From NCBI GenBank assembly GCA_965225955.1, contig CBDDBX010000023.1, positions 1-64,000 on the forward strand: a DNA stretch of 64,000 nt. Direction: 5' to 3'. The stretch is from CBDDBX01 sp965225955 (GTDB lineage Bacteria > Acidobacteriota > Aminicenantia > UBA2199). Made by a program: the position numbers and the translations under genes. This document shows, in pieces, positions 35,830-43,285 of this stretch (its first letter is position 1; each line of letters starts with the position of its first letter). The notes under the pieces were generated by a model that saw only the letters and a program-made list of their open reading frames with translations, was not told the DNA's origin and did not search any database.

Positions 35830-37548
35830 TTAACTATCTATTGTATCCTGTATCTCTTTTCTGAGAGATGCAATTTCTTCCTTTACGATTTTCTCAGCAA
35901 TAACAGGAACGACTTCCCAGACCACCTGATGGACAGACTCTGCAATCCTCTCTTCTACACGACGGATAATTTCGTTTTTATCCTCTTTTGTAAAAATAGA
36001 TGCAACATCTGCTTTGGGTTCCTCTGCAACAGGTTCTTCTGTTTTTACTTCAGCTACAGGTTCCTCAGGGACGTCAATTACATCTGCAGGTGGTTCAATT
36101 ACTTCTGTTTCAGGTTCCCTGTAATCTACCTGAACCTCTTCAGCAGACACATTCTGTTCAGGTTCGATCTGCGGTAACTCCGCTTCACCTGTCTCTTCTT
36201 CTGCATCTGCTGTTATCTCAGGTACCTGAACTTCCGGTGTATCATCCATAGAATCGAAAGCTGCAAATTCATTTACACTTTCCGGTTCAGCCTGAGATTC
36301 AAATGACGGCATCTCGAAATCATCATCAATGCTAACGCCGGATGCATCTTCAGGTTCTCCAAAAACCGGATCTGTCTTTACTTCAGCTTCCGGTACTACA
36401 TCTTCTTTTTCTTCTGGTATCTCTACTGGGATTTGTTCAGGTTCTTCGGTGTCTTCTTTGTCAAAACCACTCTTTTCTGCATCAAAGGATGGAATTTCTA
36501 TATTATCTTCAGCAGCTGCTTCATCCTGTTCTTCAGGCCAGCGATCTTCTATTTCAGGAATTATCGCTTCTTCTTTTTCAACAGGTTCATCTGAAGCTAC
36601 ATCACCAATAAAGCCATTATCCTCAATAAGTGCATCATTTCCACTGGCTACAGACTCTTCGAGTCCACTATCGTGTCTGAATTCTGAAGCATCAGCAACA
36701 AAAGTTTCCGAACTGTCACTAATAACATCTTCAGGTACAAAATCTGTCTGATATGCTGCTACCTGAGCTGTTTCAGAATCTTTTGGAGGCAGTGAATCTG
36801 CAACAAAAGTGTCCTGTTCAAAAACCGGCATTGTTTCTCCACCAGTTACTGGTGCAGCCATATCTGAATCATCAGCGAAAGGATTCATAATATCCTCTTC
36901 TTCCTGATTCTCTTCACCAATTGCAGTTAATTGATCTCCACTTGCACCTTTCTGGGTAACCTCTTCAGACGGTAGCACTTCATCTTCAACACCGTTCTCT
37001 TCAAAATCAGTGATAAAGCCTCCGGCATCCATAACTCCATCATCATCCAGTTCTTTTTTAATATCCGAAAAGTTGATCTCATCCCCATTTTCCCCACCAG
37101 CAATCTCTTCCGGCATATCTTCAGGAAACTCTGCCGGCGCGTCTTCAGGTAGTGGAGGAAGATTGTGTTCTTTTGACTCTGAAACGATTTTCTCTATCAT
37201 CTGTACAAGAGCACTTGAATCAAAAGGTTTAGTAATAATCTCATGATAATCAAGCTCTGATAACCTGGACTCATCAACAGGGTCAAAAGCCCCTTTCAGA
37301 ATAATAACTTTAGAATGAGCTAGTGCGGGATTATCATTAACAAACCGGCAGACCCCATATCCGTCAAAGGAGGGCAGATTTATATCGACAAGGACGACAG
37401 CCGGCTTTAGTTCCAGGAGGACATCCTGTAACCCCTCTCCACTTTCAAAACTCTTTAGTTCAATATTTCCGTGATCTGTGAAGAGCCATTCTACTATTTT
37501 CCGAATTGTATTGCTTCTGTCTGCAAGCACAACATGATTGATGCTCAT
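35830..37548 (-). CDS. Receiver-domain protein with long acidic linker and C-terminal helix
   Basis: A 572-residue protein. Residues 1-120 form a response-regulator receiver with Asp10, phospho-acceptor Asp55 (VLVDINLPSFDGYG) and Lys107 (TKPFD). The usual switch Thr/Ser is replaced by Lys (VIILKGAFD), which is unusual. Residues about 125-515 are a low-complexity region rich in Glu, Asp, Pro and Val with repeats such as EEPVAE and PEVQVPE. The last ~55 residues (KEDKNEIIRRVEERI, then VHQVVWEVVPVIAEKIVKEE) form a charged amphipathic helix. No output DNA-binding domain is present, so it probably acts by protein contact. The ATG at 37548 has AAAGGAGG upstream. Confidence 0.85.
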   Translation of the reverse strand: MSINHVVLADRSNTIRKIVEWLFTDHGNIELKSFESGEGLQDVLLELKPAVVLVDINLPSFDGYGVCRFVNDNPALAHSKVIILKGAFDPVDESRLSELDYHEIITKPFDSSALVQMIEKIVSESKEHNLPPLPEDAPAEFPEDMPEEIAGGENGDEINFSDIKKELDDDGVMDAGGFITDFEENGVEDEVLPSEEVTQKGASGDQLTAIGEENQEEEDIMNPFADDSDMAAPVTGGETMPVFEQDTFVADSLPPKDSETAQVAAYQTDFVPEDVISDSSETFVADASEFRHDSGLEESVASGNDALIEDNGFIGDVASDEPVEKEEAIIPEIEDRWPEEQDEAAAEDNIEIPSFDAEKSGFDKEDTEEPEQIPVEIPEEKEDVVPEAEVKTDPVFGEPEDASGVSIDDDFEMPSFESQAEPESVNEFAAFDSMDDTPEVQVPEITADAEEETGEAELPQIEPEQNVSAEEVQVDYREPETEVIEPPADVIDVPEEPVAEVKTEEPVAEEPKADVASIFTKEDKNEIIRRVEERIAESVHQVVWEVVPVIAEKIVKEEIASLRKEIQDTIDS

Positions 37549-37564
37549 TTTGCCTCCTTTGTTT

Positions 37565-37579
37565 ATTGTATAGTACAAT
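37565..37579. promoter_or_regulatory. Perfect dyad in the leader of the receiver gene
   Basis: ATTGTA-TAG-TACAAT is a perfect 6-3-6 inverted repeat 16 bp upstream of the receiver-gene ATG. It could be an operator or an RNA hairpin next to the ribosome site. Chance occurrence in AT-rich DNA is possible. Confidence 0.3.
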
Positions 37580-37651
37580 CTAAAAAGTATATTGATTTTA
37601 TAATTACATCTTTGGGAAGTCAATGTCAAGATAAGCGACACCACATAAAAG

Positions 37652-37680
37652 TTGACAAAAAAATAATAATAATGTAAGAA
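37652..37680 (+). promoter_or_regulatory. Candidate promoter of the M23 peptidase gene
   Basis: TTGACA (37652-37657) and TAAGAA (37675-37680) are 17 bp apart. The -35 is perfect, the -10 weak. The implied transcript start is within a few bases of the ATG at 37690, and no Shine-Dalgarno sequence is visible, so the mRNA may be nearly leaderless. Confidence 0.45.
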
Positions 37681-37689
37681 TTTATATAA

Positions 37690-38619
37690 ATGCGAAATAA
37701 AAAGAAAAATAGAACATATTCTGTATTAATAGTGTCTGACGCCACATCTACAAATAAAGAGTTCAGTATATCGTCAAAACTTATAAAAAACTCAATATTT
37801 GCAGTTTCAGTACTGCTGCTTTTTTTCGGTTTTGTTATTTTTGATTATCTGACAATTTCATTTGATAAAGAGAAGATGAAACAGCTTCAGAATAAAAACG
37901 AAACCCAGGCAGCACTTATTACAGATCTCAGTTCTAAAATGAGTAGCCTGAATCAGAGCCTTCAGGAACTCAATTCATTTAAGAAAAAAATTCTTGTTGC
38001 TACAGGCCTGACTTCTCCTTATGCTCTTAAAGAAGTTGGAAGAGGGGGTCCTGCTACATCAGCAATAATAAACCAGCAGCTTTCAGAAGTACCTGCTACA
38101 GCTAACTCGACAATTCAAAACAACAATATAACTGCTATGGCAGACAACTATCTTAAAGAAACCAAAGAGATAGGTAAAACCTTCAGAAATGTTGAAAAAG
38201 TCATTGATGTCCAGAAGATAAGACTTGCCTCTATTCCTTCTATATGGCCAACTTCAGGCTATATATCAGATAGTTACGGAATGAGAACTCATCCAATAAC
38301 AGGTAAACGTGAATTCCACCCGGGTCTTGATATTGCAACACAGCTTGGCAACCCGATTATTGCACCGGCAAACGGAGTTGTTCTCCAGGCTGAGTTTCAA
38401 AGATACATGGGAAACATGATACTTATTGATCATGGTTTTGGATACACGACAAGATATGGTCATCTTGCCAATTTCAATGTCAAAGAAGGCGATCCGGTAA
38501 CCAGAGGGCAGGTTATAGGATATGTTGGTAACACAGGCAGAAGTACTGCACCTCACCTTCATTATGAAGTCAGAATTCACGGAGTTCACAAGAATCCATT
38601 TAACTTTATCTGGGATTAA
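37690..38619 (+). CDS. M23 family metallopeptidase, membrane-anchored
   Basis: Putative peptidoglycan endopeptidase of 309 residues. A cytoplasmic basic N-terminus leads to one transmembrane helix (about 34-54) and a coiled-coil region (about 58-100). The C-terminal LytM domain (about 185-305) has zinc ligands His210 and Asp214 (FHPGLD) and the H-x-H pair His289/His291 (PHLHYE), with His258 (RYGHLA); all catalytic residues are present, so an active enzyme is expected. It acts on the periplasmic cell wall, probably in growth or division. The next gene starts 20 bp downstream. Confidence 0.92.
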   Translation: MRNKKKNRTYSVLIVSDATSTNKEFSISSKLIKNSIFAVSVLLLFFGFVIFDYLTISFDKEKMKQLQNKNETQAALITDLSSKMSSLNQSLQELNSFKKKILVATGLTSPYALKEVGRGGPATSAIINQQLSEVPATANSTIQNNNITAMADNYLKETKEIGKTFRNVEKVIDVQKIRLASIPSIWPTSGYISDSYGMRTHPITGKREFHPGLDIATQLGNPIIAPANGVVLQAEFQRYMGNMILIDHGFGYTTRYGHLANFNVKEGDPVTRGQVIGYVGNTGRSTAPHLHYEVRIHGVHKNPFNFIWD

Positions 38620-38639
38620 GCTCCCGATTCCCCTGGCTT

Positions 38640-39929
38640 ATGAGTAAACTCAGACGCAAACTGGAACATCTGAATCCCGGAATTATCACTGAAAAGAATT
38701 CAGATTCTGTATCTGCACCGCTTACAAACAGGGAAAAGCTTGAAAGACTGGTAAATAGTAAACTCAAAAATAAATCCATCATCAAAGAGCCTTCCAGTGA
38801 GCCAACACACGCTGTACCGGAAGAGCCCTTTACTGTTTACAACTACTTTTATCATAAAACAGAAGTCTTTGGTGCTGTACAACTACAATCCTGGTACAAA
38901 ACCAGCTCTGTAACTCCGTCAATTATTGGAAACACACCGGAATTATCGTCAATATCTCCTGGAGAATACCTTTTCTTTGATACTGAAACCACAGGTCTTT
39001 CAGGAGGCACTGGTACTCTCCCGTTTATGTATGGTTTTGGATGGCTGGAAGACGAAGGTTTTTCTGTAGCTATATATATGCTGAATGATCCATCTGAAGA
39101 AGAGCTTTTTCTTACAGAAATCGAAAACTTCTTAAAACAACACAAATTCAAAGCTCTTGTTACATATAACGGTAAGTCATTTGACCTTCCACTAACCGAA
39201 ACAAGACTACTGCTCCACAGGAAGAGATCAGTGTTAACAGACCTGGAGCACCTTGATCTTCTATACCCCGCAAGAACAATTTGGAAGAATACTTACGAAT
39301 CCAGAAAACTGGGGTACCTTGGAGACATTCTTCTGGGGATATCAAGAGAAGACGATGTTGATGGAAGCATGATCCCTTCTATATATAACAGTTATATAAG
39401 AACAGGCAATTTTAACCTGATTAAAGACGTAATAGAGCATAATGCACTTGACCTTGTAGGACTCAATGCCCTGATGTTGCTGGTCACCATCTATGTTGAA
39501 TCAGAAGGTGAAGATACTGCACACCATGGCGAGAGGCTTGGAGTAGCTATTATACTGGAACAGGCAGGTCATATCGATGCTGCTGAAAAAGTATACAGAA
39601 AGCTTATAGATTTCTTTCCTGAAGATGAAATAACCAGAATTGCAGTGAGGCGGCTGGCTGACCTTAAAAAAAGACAGAAGCTCTTTCCTGAAGCTAAAGA
39701 GCTCTGGTCATCTCTGGCAGGAGAAATAGACAAGACTTCAGTCAGAGAGCTTGCTATTCATTACGAGCACCGTGAGAAGAATCCCCACAAGGCTCTCTAC
39801 ATAATTGAATCAGTTATAGATACTCTGGAGCTTACTCCAAAACAGATGGAAGACATGCAGAAGCGTATGTTAAGATTGAAGAATAAAATCTCCAACAACT
39901 CAGCTTCATCTGATTCAACAAAAAGTTAA
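38640..39929 (+). CDS. YprB-type RNase H-like exonuclease domain protein
   Basis: Protein of 429 residues with a DnaQ-fold nuclease domain (PF13482-like). Metal ligands are visible as FFDTETTGLSGGTG with Asp114 and Glu116, YNGKSFDLPLTETR with a second Asp near 187, and HNALDLVGLNAL with the third His/Asp. The C-terminal third is helical and TPR-like (AGHIDAAEKVYRKLI, then KRQKLFPEAKELW). B. subtilis YprB and relatives share this layout; the substrate, probably single-stranded nucleic acid, is not established. It is probably cotranscribed with the M23 gene. Confidence 0.85.
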   Translation: MSKLRRKLEHLNPGIITEKNSDSVSAPLTNREKLERLVNSKLKNKSIIKEPSSEPTHAVPEEPFTVYNYFYHKTEVFGAVQLQSWYKTSSVTPSIIGNTPELSSISPGEYLFFDTETTGLSGGTGTLPFMYGFGWLEDEGFSVAIYMLNDPSEEELFLTEIENFLKQHKFKALVTYNGKSFDLPLTETRLLLHRKRSVLTDLEHLDLLYPARTIWKNTYESRKLGYLGDILLGISREDDVDGSMIPSIYNSYIRTGNFNLIKDVIEHNALDLVGLNALMLLVTIYVESEGEDTAHHGERLGVAIILEQAGHIDAAEKVYRKLIDFFPEDEITRIAVRRLADLKKRQKLFPEAKELWSSLAGEIDKTSVRELAIHYEHREKNPHKALYIIESVIDTLELTPKQMEDMQKRMLRLKNKISNNSASSDSTKS

Positions 39930-40015
39930 TTTTATATCTATTCCTATTAAACTCTCTACATCAGTGTTTTCAGGCTTTCATTACAGAAAAATTAACTTCA
40001 TCCTAACTAAAACTC

Positions 40016-40044
40016 TTGACAGACCCGGAAGAATATTGTATAAA
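40016..40044 (+). promoter_or_regulatory. Sigma-70 promoter of rpsU and the two tRNA genes
   Basis: TTGACA at 40016-40021 and TATAAA at 40039-40044 are separated by exactly 17 bp. The predicted start lies about 30 nt before the GTG of rpsU. A near-consensus promoter fits the high demand for ribosomal protein and tRNA. Confidence 0.75.
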
Positions 40045-40082
40045 TTAGACCAGCAGCCAGCTAAAAAGGAGTGTGATAAATC

Positions 40083-40286
40083 GTGGCTTACGTTGAAGTA
40101 AATCCTGGTGAATCTTTTGATAGCGCATTAAGAAGATTCAAGAGAAAAGTACAGCAGGAAGCTATCATTAAAGACGTTAAGAAACATACTGTTTACCTGA
40201 AACCAGGTGAAAAGAAACGCCTTAAAATAGCTCAGGCTCAGAAAAGAATGCGTAAACGTATCAGAAGAGATTATTCTGATTTTTAG
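40083..40286 (+). CDS. rpsU: 30S ribosomal protein S21
   Basis: Small basic protein of 67 residues of the 30S subunit, beginning AYVEVNPGESFDSALRRFK after the initiator. The middle KRKVQQEAIIKDVKKH and the C-terminal run KRMRKRIRRDY match S21. The start codon is GTG with AAGGAG 11 nt upstream. The gene sits between a strong promoter and two tRNA genes on the same strand, suggesting one transcript. Confidence 0.95.
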   Translation: MAYVEVNPGESFDSALRRFKRKVQQEAIIKDVKKHTVYLKPGEKKRLKIAQAQKRMRKRIRRDYSDF

Positions 40287-40300
40287 ATAAGATATTAGAT

Positions 40301-40375
40301 CGGGGTGTGGCTCAGTCTGGCTAGAGTATCGGTTTTGGGAACCGAGGGTCGCAGGTTCGAATCCTGCCACCCCGA
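40301..40375 (+). tRNA. tRNA-Pro (anticodon TGG)
   Basis: A 75-nt cloverleaf. The acceptor stem CGGGGTG (40301-40307) pairs with CACCCCG (40368-40374), discriminator A. The anticodon stem TCGGT/ACCGA (40329-40333/40341-40345) holds loop TTTGGGA with anticodon TGG at 40336-40338. The T loop contains GGTTCGAATCC. CCA is not encoded. It follows rpsU by 14 bp. Confidence 0.97.
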
Positions 40376-40391
40376 TTTTTTTAAATAACAT

Positions 40392-40464
40392 GCACCCGTA
40401 GCTCAATGGATAGAGCAACTGACTTCTAATCAGTAGGTTGGGCGTTCGAGTCGCTCCGGGTGCG
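40392..40464 (+). tRNA. tRNA-Arg (anticodon TCT)
   Basis: A 73-nt cloverleaf. The acceptor stem GCACCCG (40392-40398) pairs with CGGGTGC (40457-40463), discriminator G. The anticodon stem ACTGA/TCAGT holds loop CTTCTAA with anticodon TCT at 40425-40427, reading AGA/AGG codons. The T arm is GGGCG-TTCGAGT-CGCTC, with one G-U pair. CCA is not encoded; a short T run follows at 40465. Confidence 0.97.
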
Positions 40465-40536
40465 TTTTTCCTTCCCCCCTCTTTACAACTCACCAAAAAC
40501 GATATATTCTGAGTATTTTAATATACGGAGGATTAT

Positions 40537-41172
40537 ATGACCAGCAATTTCCTTAAAGAGAGAACTGAAGTAGCTTCTTTCATGACAAGATTATATACAA
40601 AAGATCTCACTACCTGTTCAGGTGGAAATATAAGTATGAAAATTGACGACAATCTTGTTGCCATAACCCCTTCCCAGGTTGATAAGGGCAACCTCACTCC
40701 TGATGATATAGGAATAGTGGAACTTAACGGAACCAACCACACCCCCTCTCTCAAATTAAGCATGGAAACCGGAATGCATCTGGAAGTATACAAAACCAGA
40801 CCTGACATTTCGGCTATTGTCCATGCGCATCCTGTTACAGCAACCAGTTTCACGGCATCTGACAAAAAAATCTGCACTGAATTAACCGGAGAAACATGGG
40901 CGCTGCTTCAGGAACCTGTATTTGCTCCTTACGCCCTGATGGGAAGTCAGCAGCTTGCTGTAAATGTTGCTGAAGCCGCAGGTAAAGGCGATATAGTTAT
41001 GATGGAGAATCATGGTATTCTAACTGTAGGCACTTCACTTTTTGCCGCTTATAACCGTCTCGAAGTACTTGAATCCGCTGCAAGAATAACATTGATAACT
41101 CATCTTCTGAATACCCCAGTCCCACTTAACACTGATAAGCAGCAGGCAATTAACGAACTATTTAAACATTAA
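40537..41172 (+). CDS. Class II aldolase, L-fuculose-phosphate aldolase-like
   Basis: Zinc-dependent class II aldolase/adducin-fold enzyme of 211 residues. TTCSGGNISMK near 25-35 is the phosphate loop; ETG with Glu77 is the candidate catalytic acid; VHAHP gives His96 and His98, and MENHG gives His159. Relative to E. coli FucA (Glu73, His92, His94, His155) every residue is shifted by four, so the active site is complete. Substrate could be fuculose-, rhamnulose- or ribulose-phosphate, or methylthioribulose-phosphate. A GGAGG site precedes the ATG. Neighbouring genes do not indicate a pathway. Confidence 0.85.
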   Translation: MTSNFLKERTEVASFMTRLYTKDLTTCSGGNISMKIDDNLVAITPSQVDKGNLTPDDIGIVELNGTNHTPSLKLSMETGMHLEVYKTRPDISAIVHAHPVTATSFTASDKKICTELTGETWALLQEPVFAPYALMGSQQLAVNVAEAAGKGDIVMMENHGILTVGTSLFAAYNRLEVLESAARITLITHLLNTPVPLNTDKQQAINELFKH

Positions 41173-41205
41173 CCGGATTTTATATCTGAATTCTATAGAA
41201 GAACG

Positions 41206-41230
41206 CAGGCATCAATAAACACGATGCCTG
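41206..41230. terminator. Stem-loop between convergent genes
   Basis: CAGGCATC (41206-41213) and GATGCCTG (41223-41230) form a perfect 8-bp stem with a 9-nt loop, placed between the ends of the rightward aldolase and the leftward hypothetical gene. There is no strong T run on either strand, so it may be a weak bidirectional terminator. Confidence 0.45.
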
Positions 41231-41253
41231 TAGAAACGGGTGTAACAGCGAAC

Positions 41254-41613
41254 TCAGAGTCTCTTTTCTCTCATACTATCAGCAGTTGTAAGAATACGTC
41301 TGTAATTTGCAGCAACCCCTTCAACCTTACTTCTGGTAACTTCAGAAAGCACGATATCCTCTCCAATATAATCAGCAAAGATATCATCAAGCTTGAGTTG
41401 CTTTTTCATCAGTATTTCGTCTACATCAGCCCGTTTATGAGTAAACCCAAGCACTTTCCTCAACATAAGTTCATCCCTGATACCACCAAAAATCAGATAT
41501 ATTGTATAAAAACTAAGAGCATAGTCTTCTCTAAAACTTTTTTCTATTTTTATTTCAGGGCTATCAAGATAGTCAACAATTCTTAATAAGAGTTCTTTCT
41601 GTGTCAAAATCAT
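41254..41613 (-). CDS. Hypothetical protein, helical, about 119 residues
   Basis: I do not recognise this protein. It begins MILTQKELLLRIVDYL, has a short hydrophobic stretch (ALSFYTIYLIFGG) and is otherwise charged and helical, ending ILTTADSMREKRL. No signal peptide or known motif was seen. The ATG at 41613 is preferred over an upstream codon at 41646 because GGGGAA lies 8 nt before it. It is convergent with the aldolase gene and divergent from the symporter gene, so it is probably a single-gene unit. The open frame, ribosome site and good codon pattern support a real gene. Confidence 0.65.
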   Translation of the reverse strand: MILTQKELLLRIVDYLDSPEIKIEKSFREDYALSFYTIYLIFGGIRDELMLRKVLGFTHKRADVDEILMKKQLKLDDIFADYIGEDIVLSEVTRSKVEGVAANYRRILTTADSMREKRL

Positions 41614-41763
41614 AATCAGCTTCCCCTTCACATAATATAATTTCAAACACTACATATGTCCACAGCCAACCTCCCGGATATTCACTTTCAGGCACCTCAT
41701 AAAATATCCGATATAAGACTTTAAAATTCTAAACTATGATATAATCCTGAATCCGGGAATAAA

Positions 41764-43215
41764 ATGTTTACTCTTAATATCCAGACTATAGTTGTTGCAA
41801 TTTACTTTCTGATCATTACTCTTGCCGGCTGGTTCACCAGGAAGCTTTCAAAAAGCAGTTCAGACTATCTGATTGCCGGCAGAAATCTTGGACTAACCTT
41901 ATGCACCGTCTCAATTGTAGGCGAGTGGCTGGGGGGCATGAGCACTGTAGGGACAGCCGAAAAGGCCTATACCAGCGGACTTTTCCCAATATGGTACAAT
42001 TTCTCAACCGCTCTCGGAATGCTTCTCTTTGGCAAATTCATTGCAGTAGAGTATCGTAAAAGAGAGGTGCACACTGTAGGAGAGATGCTGGAAAAAATGT
42101 ATAGCCGGAGAACAAGGCTCATCATTTCATTATGTTTTATTGCGGCATTTGTTATTCTTGGATATATTCAACTACAGACAATTGGAAGTATTGCAGCCCA
42201 GATTCTCAGAATAGATTTCAATACAGCAATAATTATATCCGGCATTATTGTTACAATATATGTCTATCTTGGTGGCATGAAATCCATTGCCCTGACCAAT
42301 CTTATTCACGTAATAATGCTTTATATTACACTGGCAATAATTTTTACAATCATTATGATGAAAACCGGTGGTCCCACAGGACTTGCAGAAAAGCTTACCA
42401 GCACACTTTCGCCGGAAGAAGCATCTGCTTTTCTTAATCCTTTTTCAAAAGGACCAGGTCAGGTTCTGGCATGGGTGATAGGCGGGATTCTGGCTGGCTT
42501 TGCTTCCCAGGCATCAATTCAGCCGGTTTTTGCTGCAAGGAATATTGAAACAGCAAAGAAATCAGCCTATCTGAGTGCACTTTTTATTGCTCCCGTTGGG
42601 ATAGTTATAGCTACAGCATCACTGGCAGTTAAAGCGGGGATTGCAGGTAGCATGCCACCTACAGCAAAAGAGACACTACCTTTCCTTCTAATGAGACCGG
42701 ATCTGTTTCCACCCTGGATCAGCGGAGTAGCAATTGCAGGCATTCTGGCTGCAATATTATCAACAATTGCTCCGGTTATGTTTTCTGTAAGCACAATAAT
42801 AACAAAAGATCTATACAACCTGCTTACAGGAGAAAGAAGAAAGGACAGCCAGTTACTGAAAGTATCCAGAACCTCTGTTCTTGTCATAGGAGCCATAACA
42901 ATTCCAATGGCACTGTTCTTTAAAGGCGGAATACTTGATACAGCGTACATCACCTACGCAATTCGCGGCTCTGCTGCTCTGGCAATTATTACTGCATTAA
43001 GATTTACAAAAAAAGGACAGTCACTACTCTCTTCCACTGCAGTTATATATGCAACAATCCTCTCAACAATTGCAGCTATACTTCTACCGGTATTTAAGCA
43101 GGAACTTTTTTCATTAACCGGAATCACCATAGATAAGGTATACGGTTCAATTGGGACTTTTATAATATCCTCTCTAATAATAACCATAGTAGAGAAGAGG
43201 AGAAAGGCAGCTTAA
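41764..43215 (+). CDS. Sodium:solute symporter family protein
   Basis: Membrane transporter of 483 residues with about thirteen hydrophobic helices, of the SSS family (PF00474). Family blocks visible: SSSDYLIAGRNLGL, GEWLGGMSTVGTAEKAYTSG, and AGFASQASIQPVFAARN; GVAIAGILAAILSTIAPVMF near 320-340 is the usual helix with conserved Ser/Thr sodium-site region. It imports a solute with sodium; the substrate cannot be told. A TATAAT hexamer lies at 41740-41745 but a -35 is not clear. The ribosome site is weak (GGGAATAAA). Confidence 0.9.
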   Translation: MFTLNIQTIVVAIYFLIITLAGWFTRKLSKSSSDYLIAGRNLGLTLCTVSIVGEWLGGMSTVGTAEKAYTSGLFPIWYNFSTALGMLLFGKFIAVEYRKREVHTVGEMLEKMYSRRTRLIISLCFIAAFVILGYIQLQTIGSIAAQILRIDFNTAIIISGIIVTIYVYLGGMKSIALTNLIHVIMLYITLAIIFTIIMMKTGGPTGLAEKLTSTLSPEEASAFLNPFSKGPGQVLAWVIGGILAGFASQASIQPVFAARNIETAKKSAYLSALFIAPVGIVIATASLAVKAGIAGSMPPTAKETLPFLLMRPDLFPPWISGVAIAGILAAILSTIAPVMFSVSTIITKDLYNLLTGERRKDSQLLKVSRTSVLVIGAITIPMALFFKGGILDTAYITYAIRGSAALAIITALRFTKKGQSLLSSTAVIYATILSTIAAILLPVFKQELFSLTGITIDKVYGSIGTFIISSLIITIVEKRRKAA

Positions 43216-43227
43216 AAAAGCTGCCTT
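43204..43227 (+). terminator. Terminator-like hairpin after the symporter gene
   Basis: AAGGCAGCTT (43204-43213) and AAGCTGCCTT (43218-43227) form a perfect 10-bp stem with an AAAA loop, overlapping the symporter stop codon. No long T run follows on the plus strand. On the minus strand the hairpin is followed by TCTCC, so it may also help end dnaK transcripts. Confidence 0.6.
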
Positions 43228-43235
43228 CTCAGTTT

Positions 43236-43258
43236 CAGCCGGCTACAAGAGCCAGCTG
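43236..43258 (-). terminator. Second hairpin in the symporter-dnaK convergent gap
   Basis: CAGCCGGCT (43236-43244) pairs with AGCCAGCTG (43250-43258) with one mismatch and a 5-nt loop. It lies 27 bp beyond the dnaK stop. Together with the hairpin at 43204-43227 it fills the gap between convergent genes. There is no T tract directly after it. Confidence 0.45.
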
Positions 43259-43285
43259 TAATTTATCGGAAGCGTCAACTTCGGA

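Noticed and set aside
35929..36751. Several rightward frames opposite the acidic region of the receiver protein
   Set aside because: They are antisense shadows of the Glu/Pro-rich low-complexity coding sequence (giving Ser/Leu/Phe-rich products).
40128..40496. 122-residue leftward frame across the tRNA genes (contains GVAGFEPATLGSQ)
   Set aside because: This is the well-known spurious translation of the antisense strand of tRNA genes, and it also overlaps rpsU.
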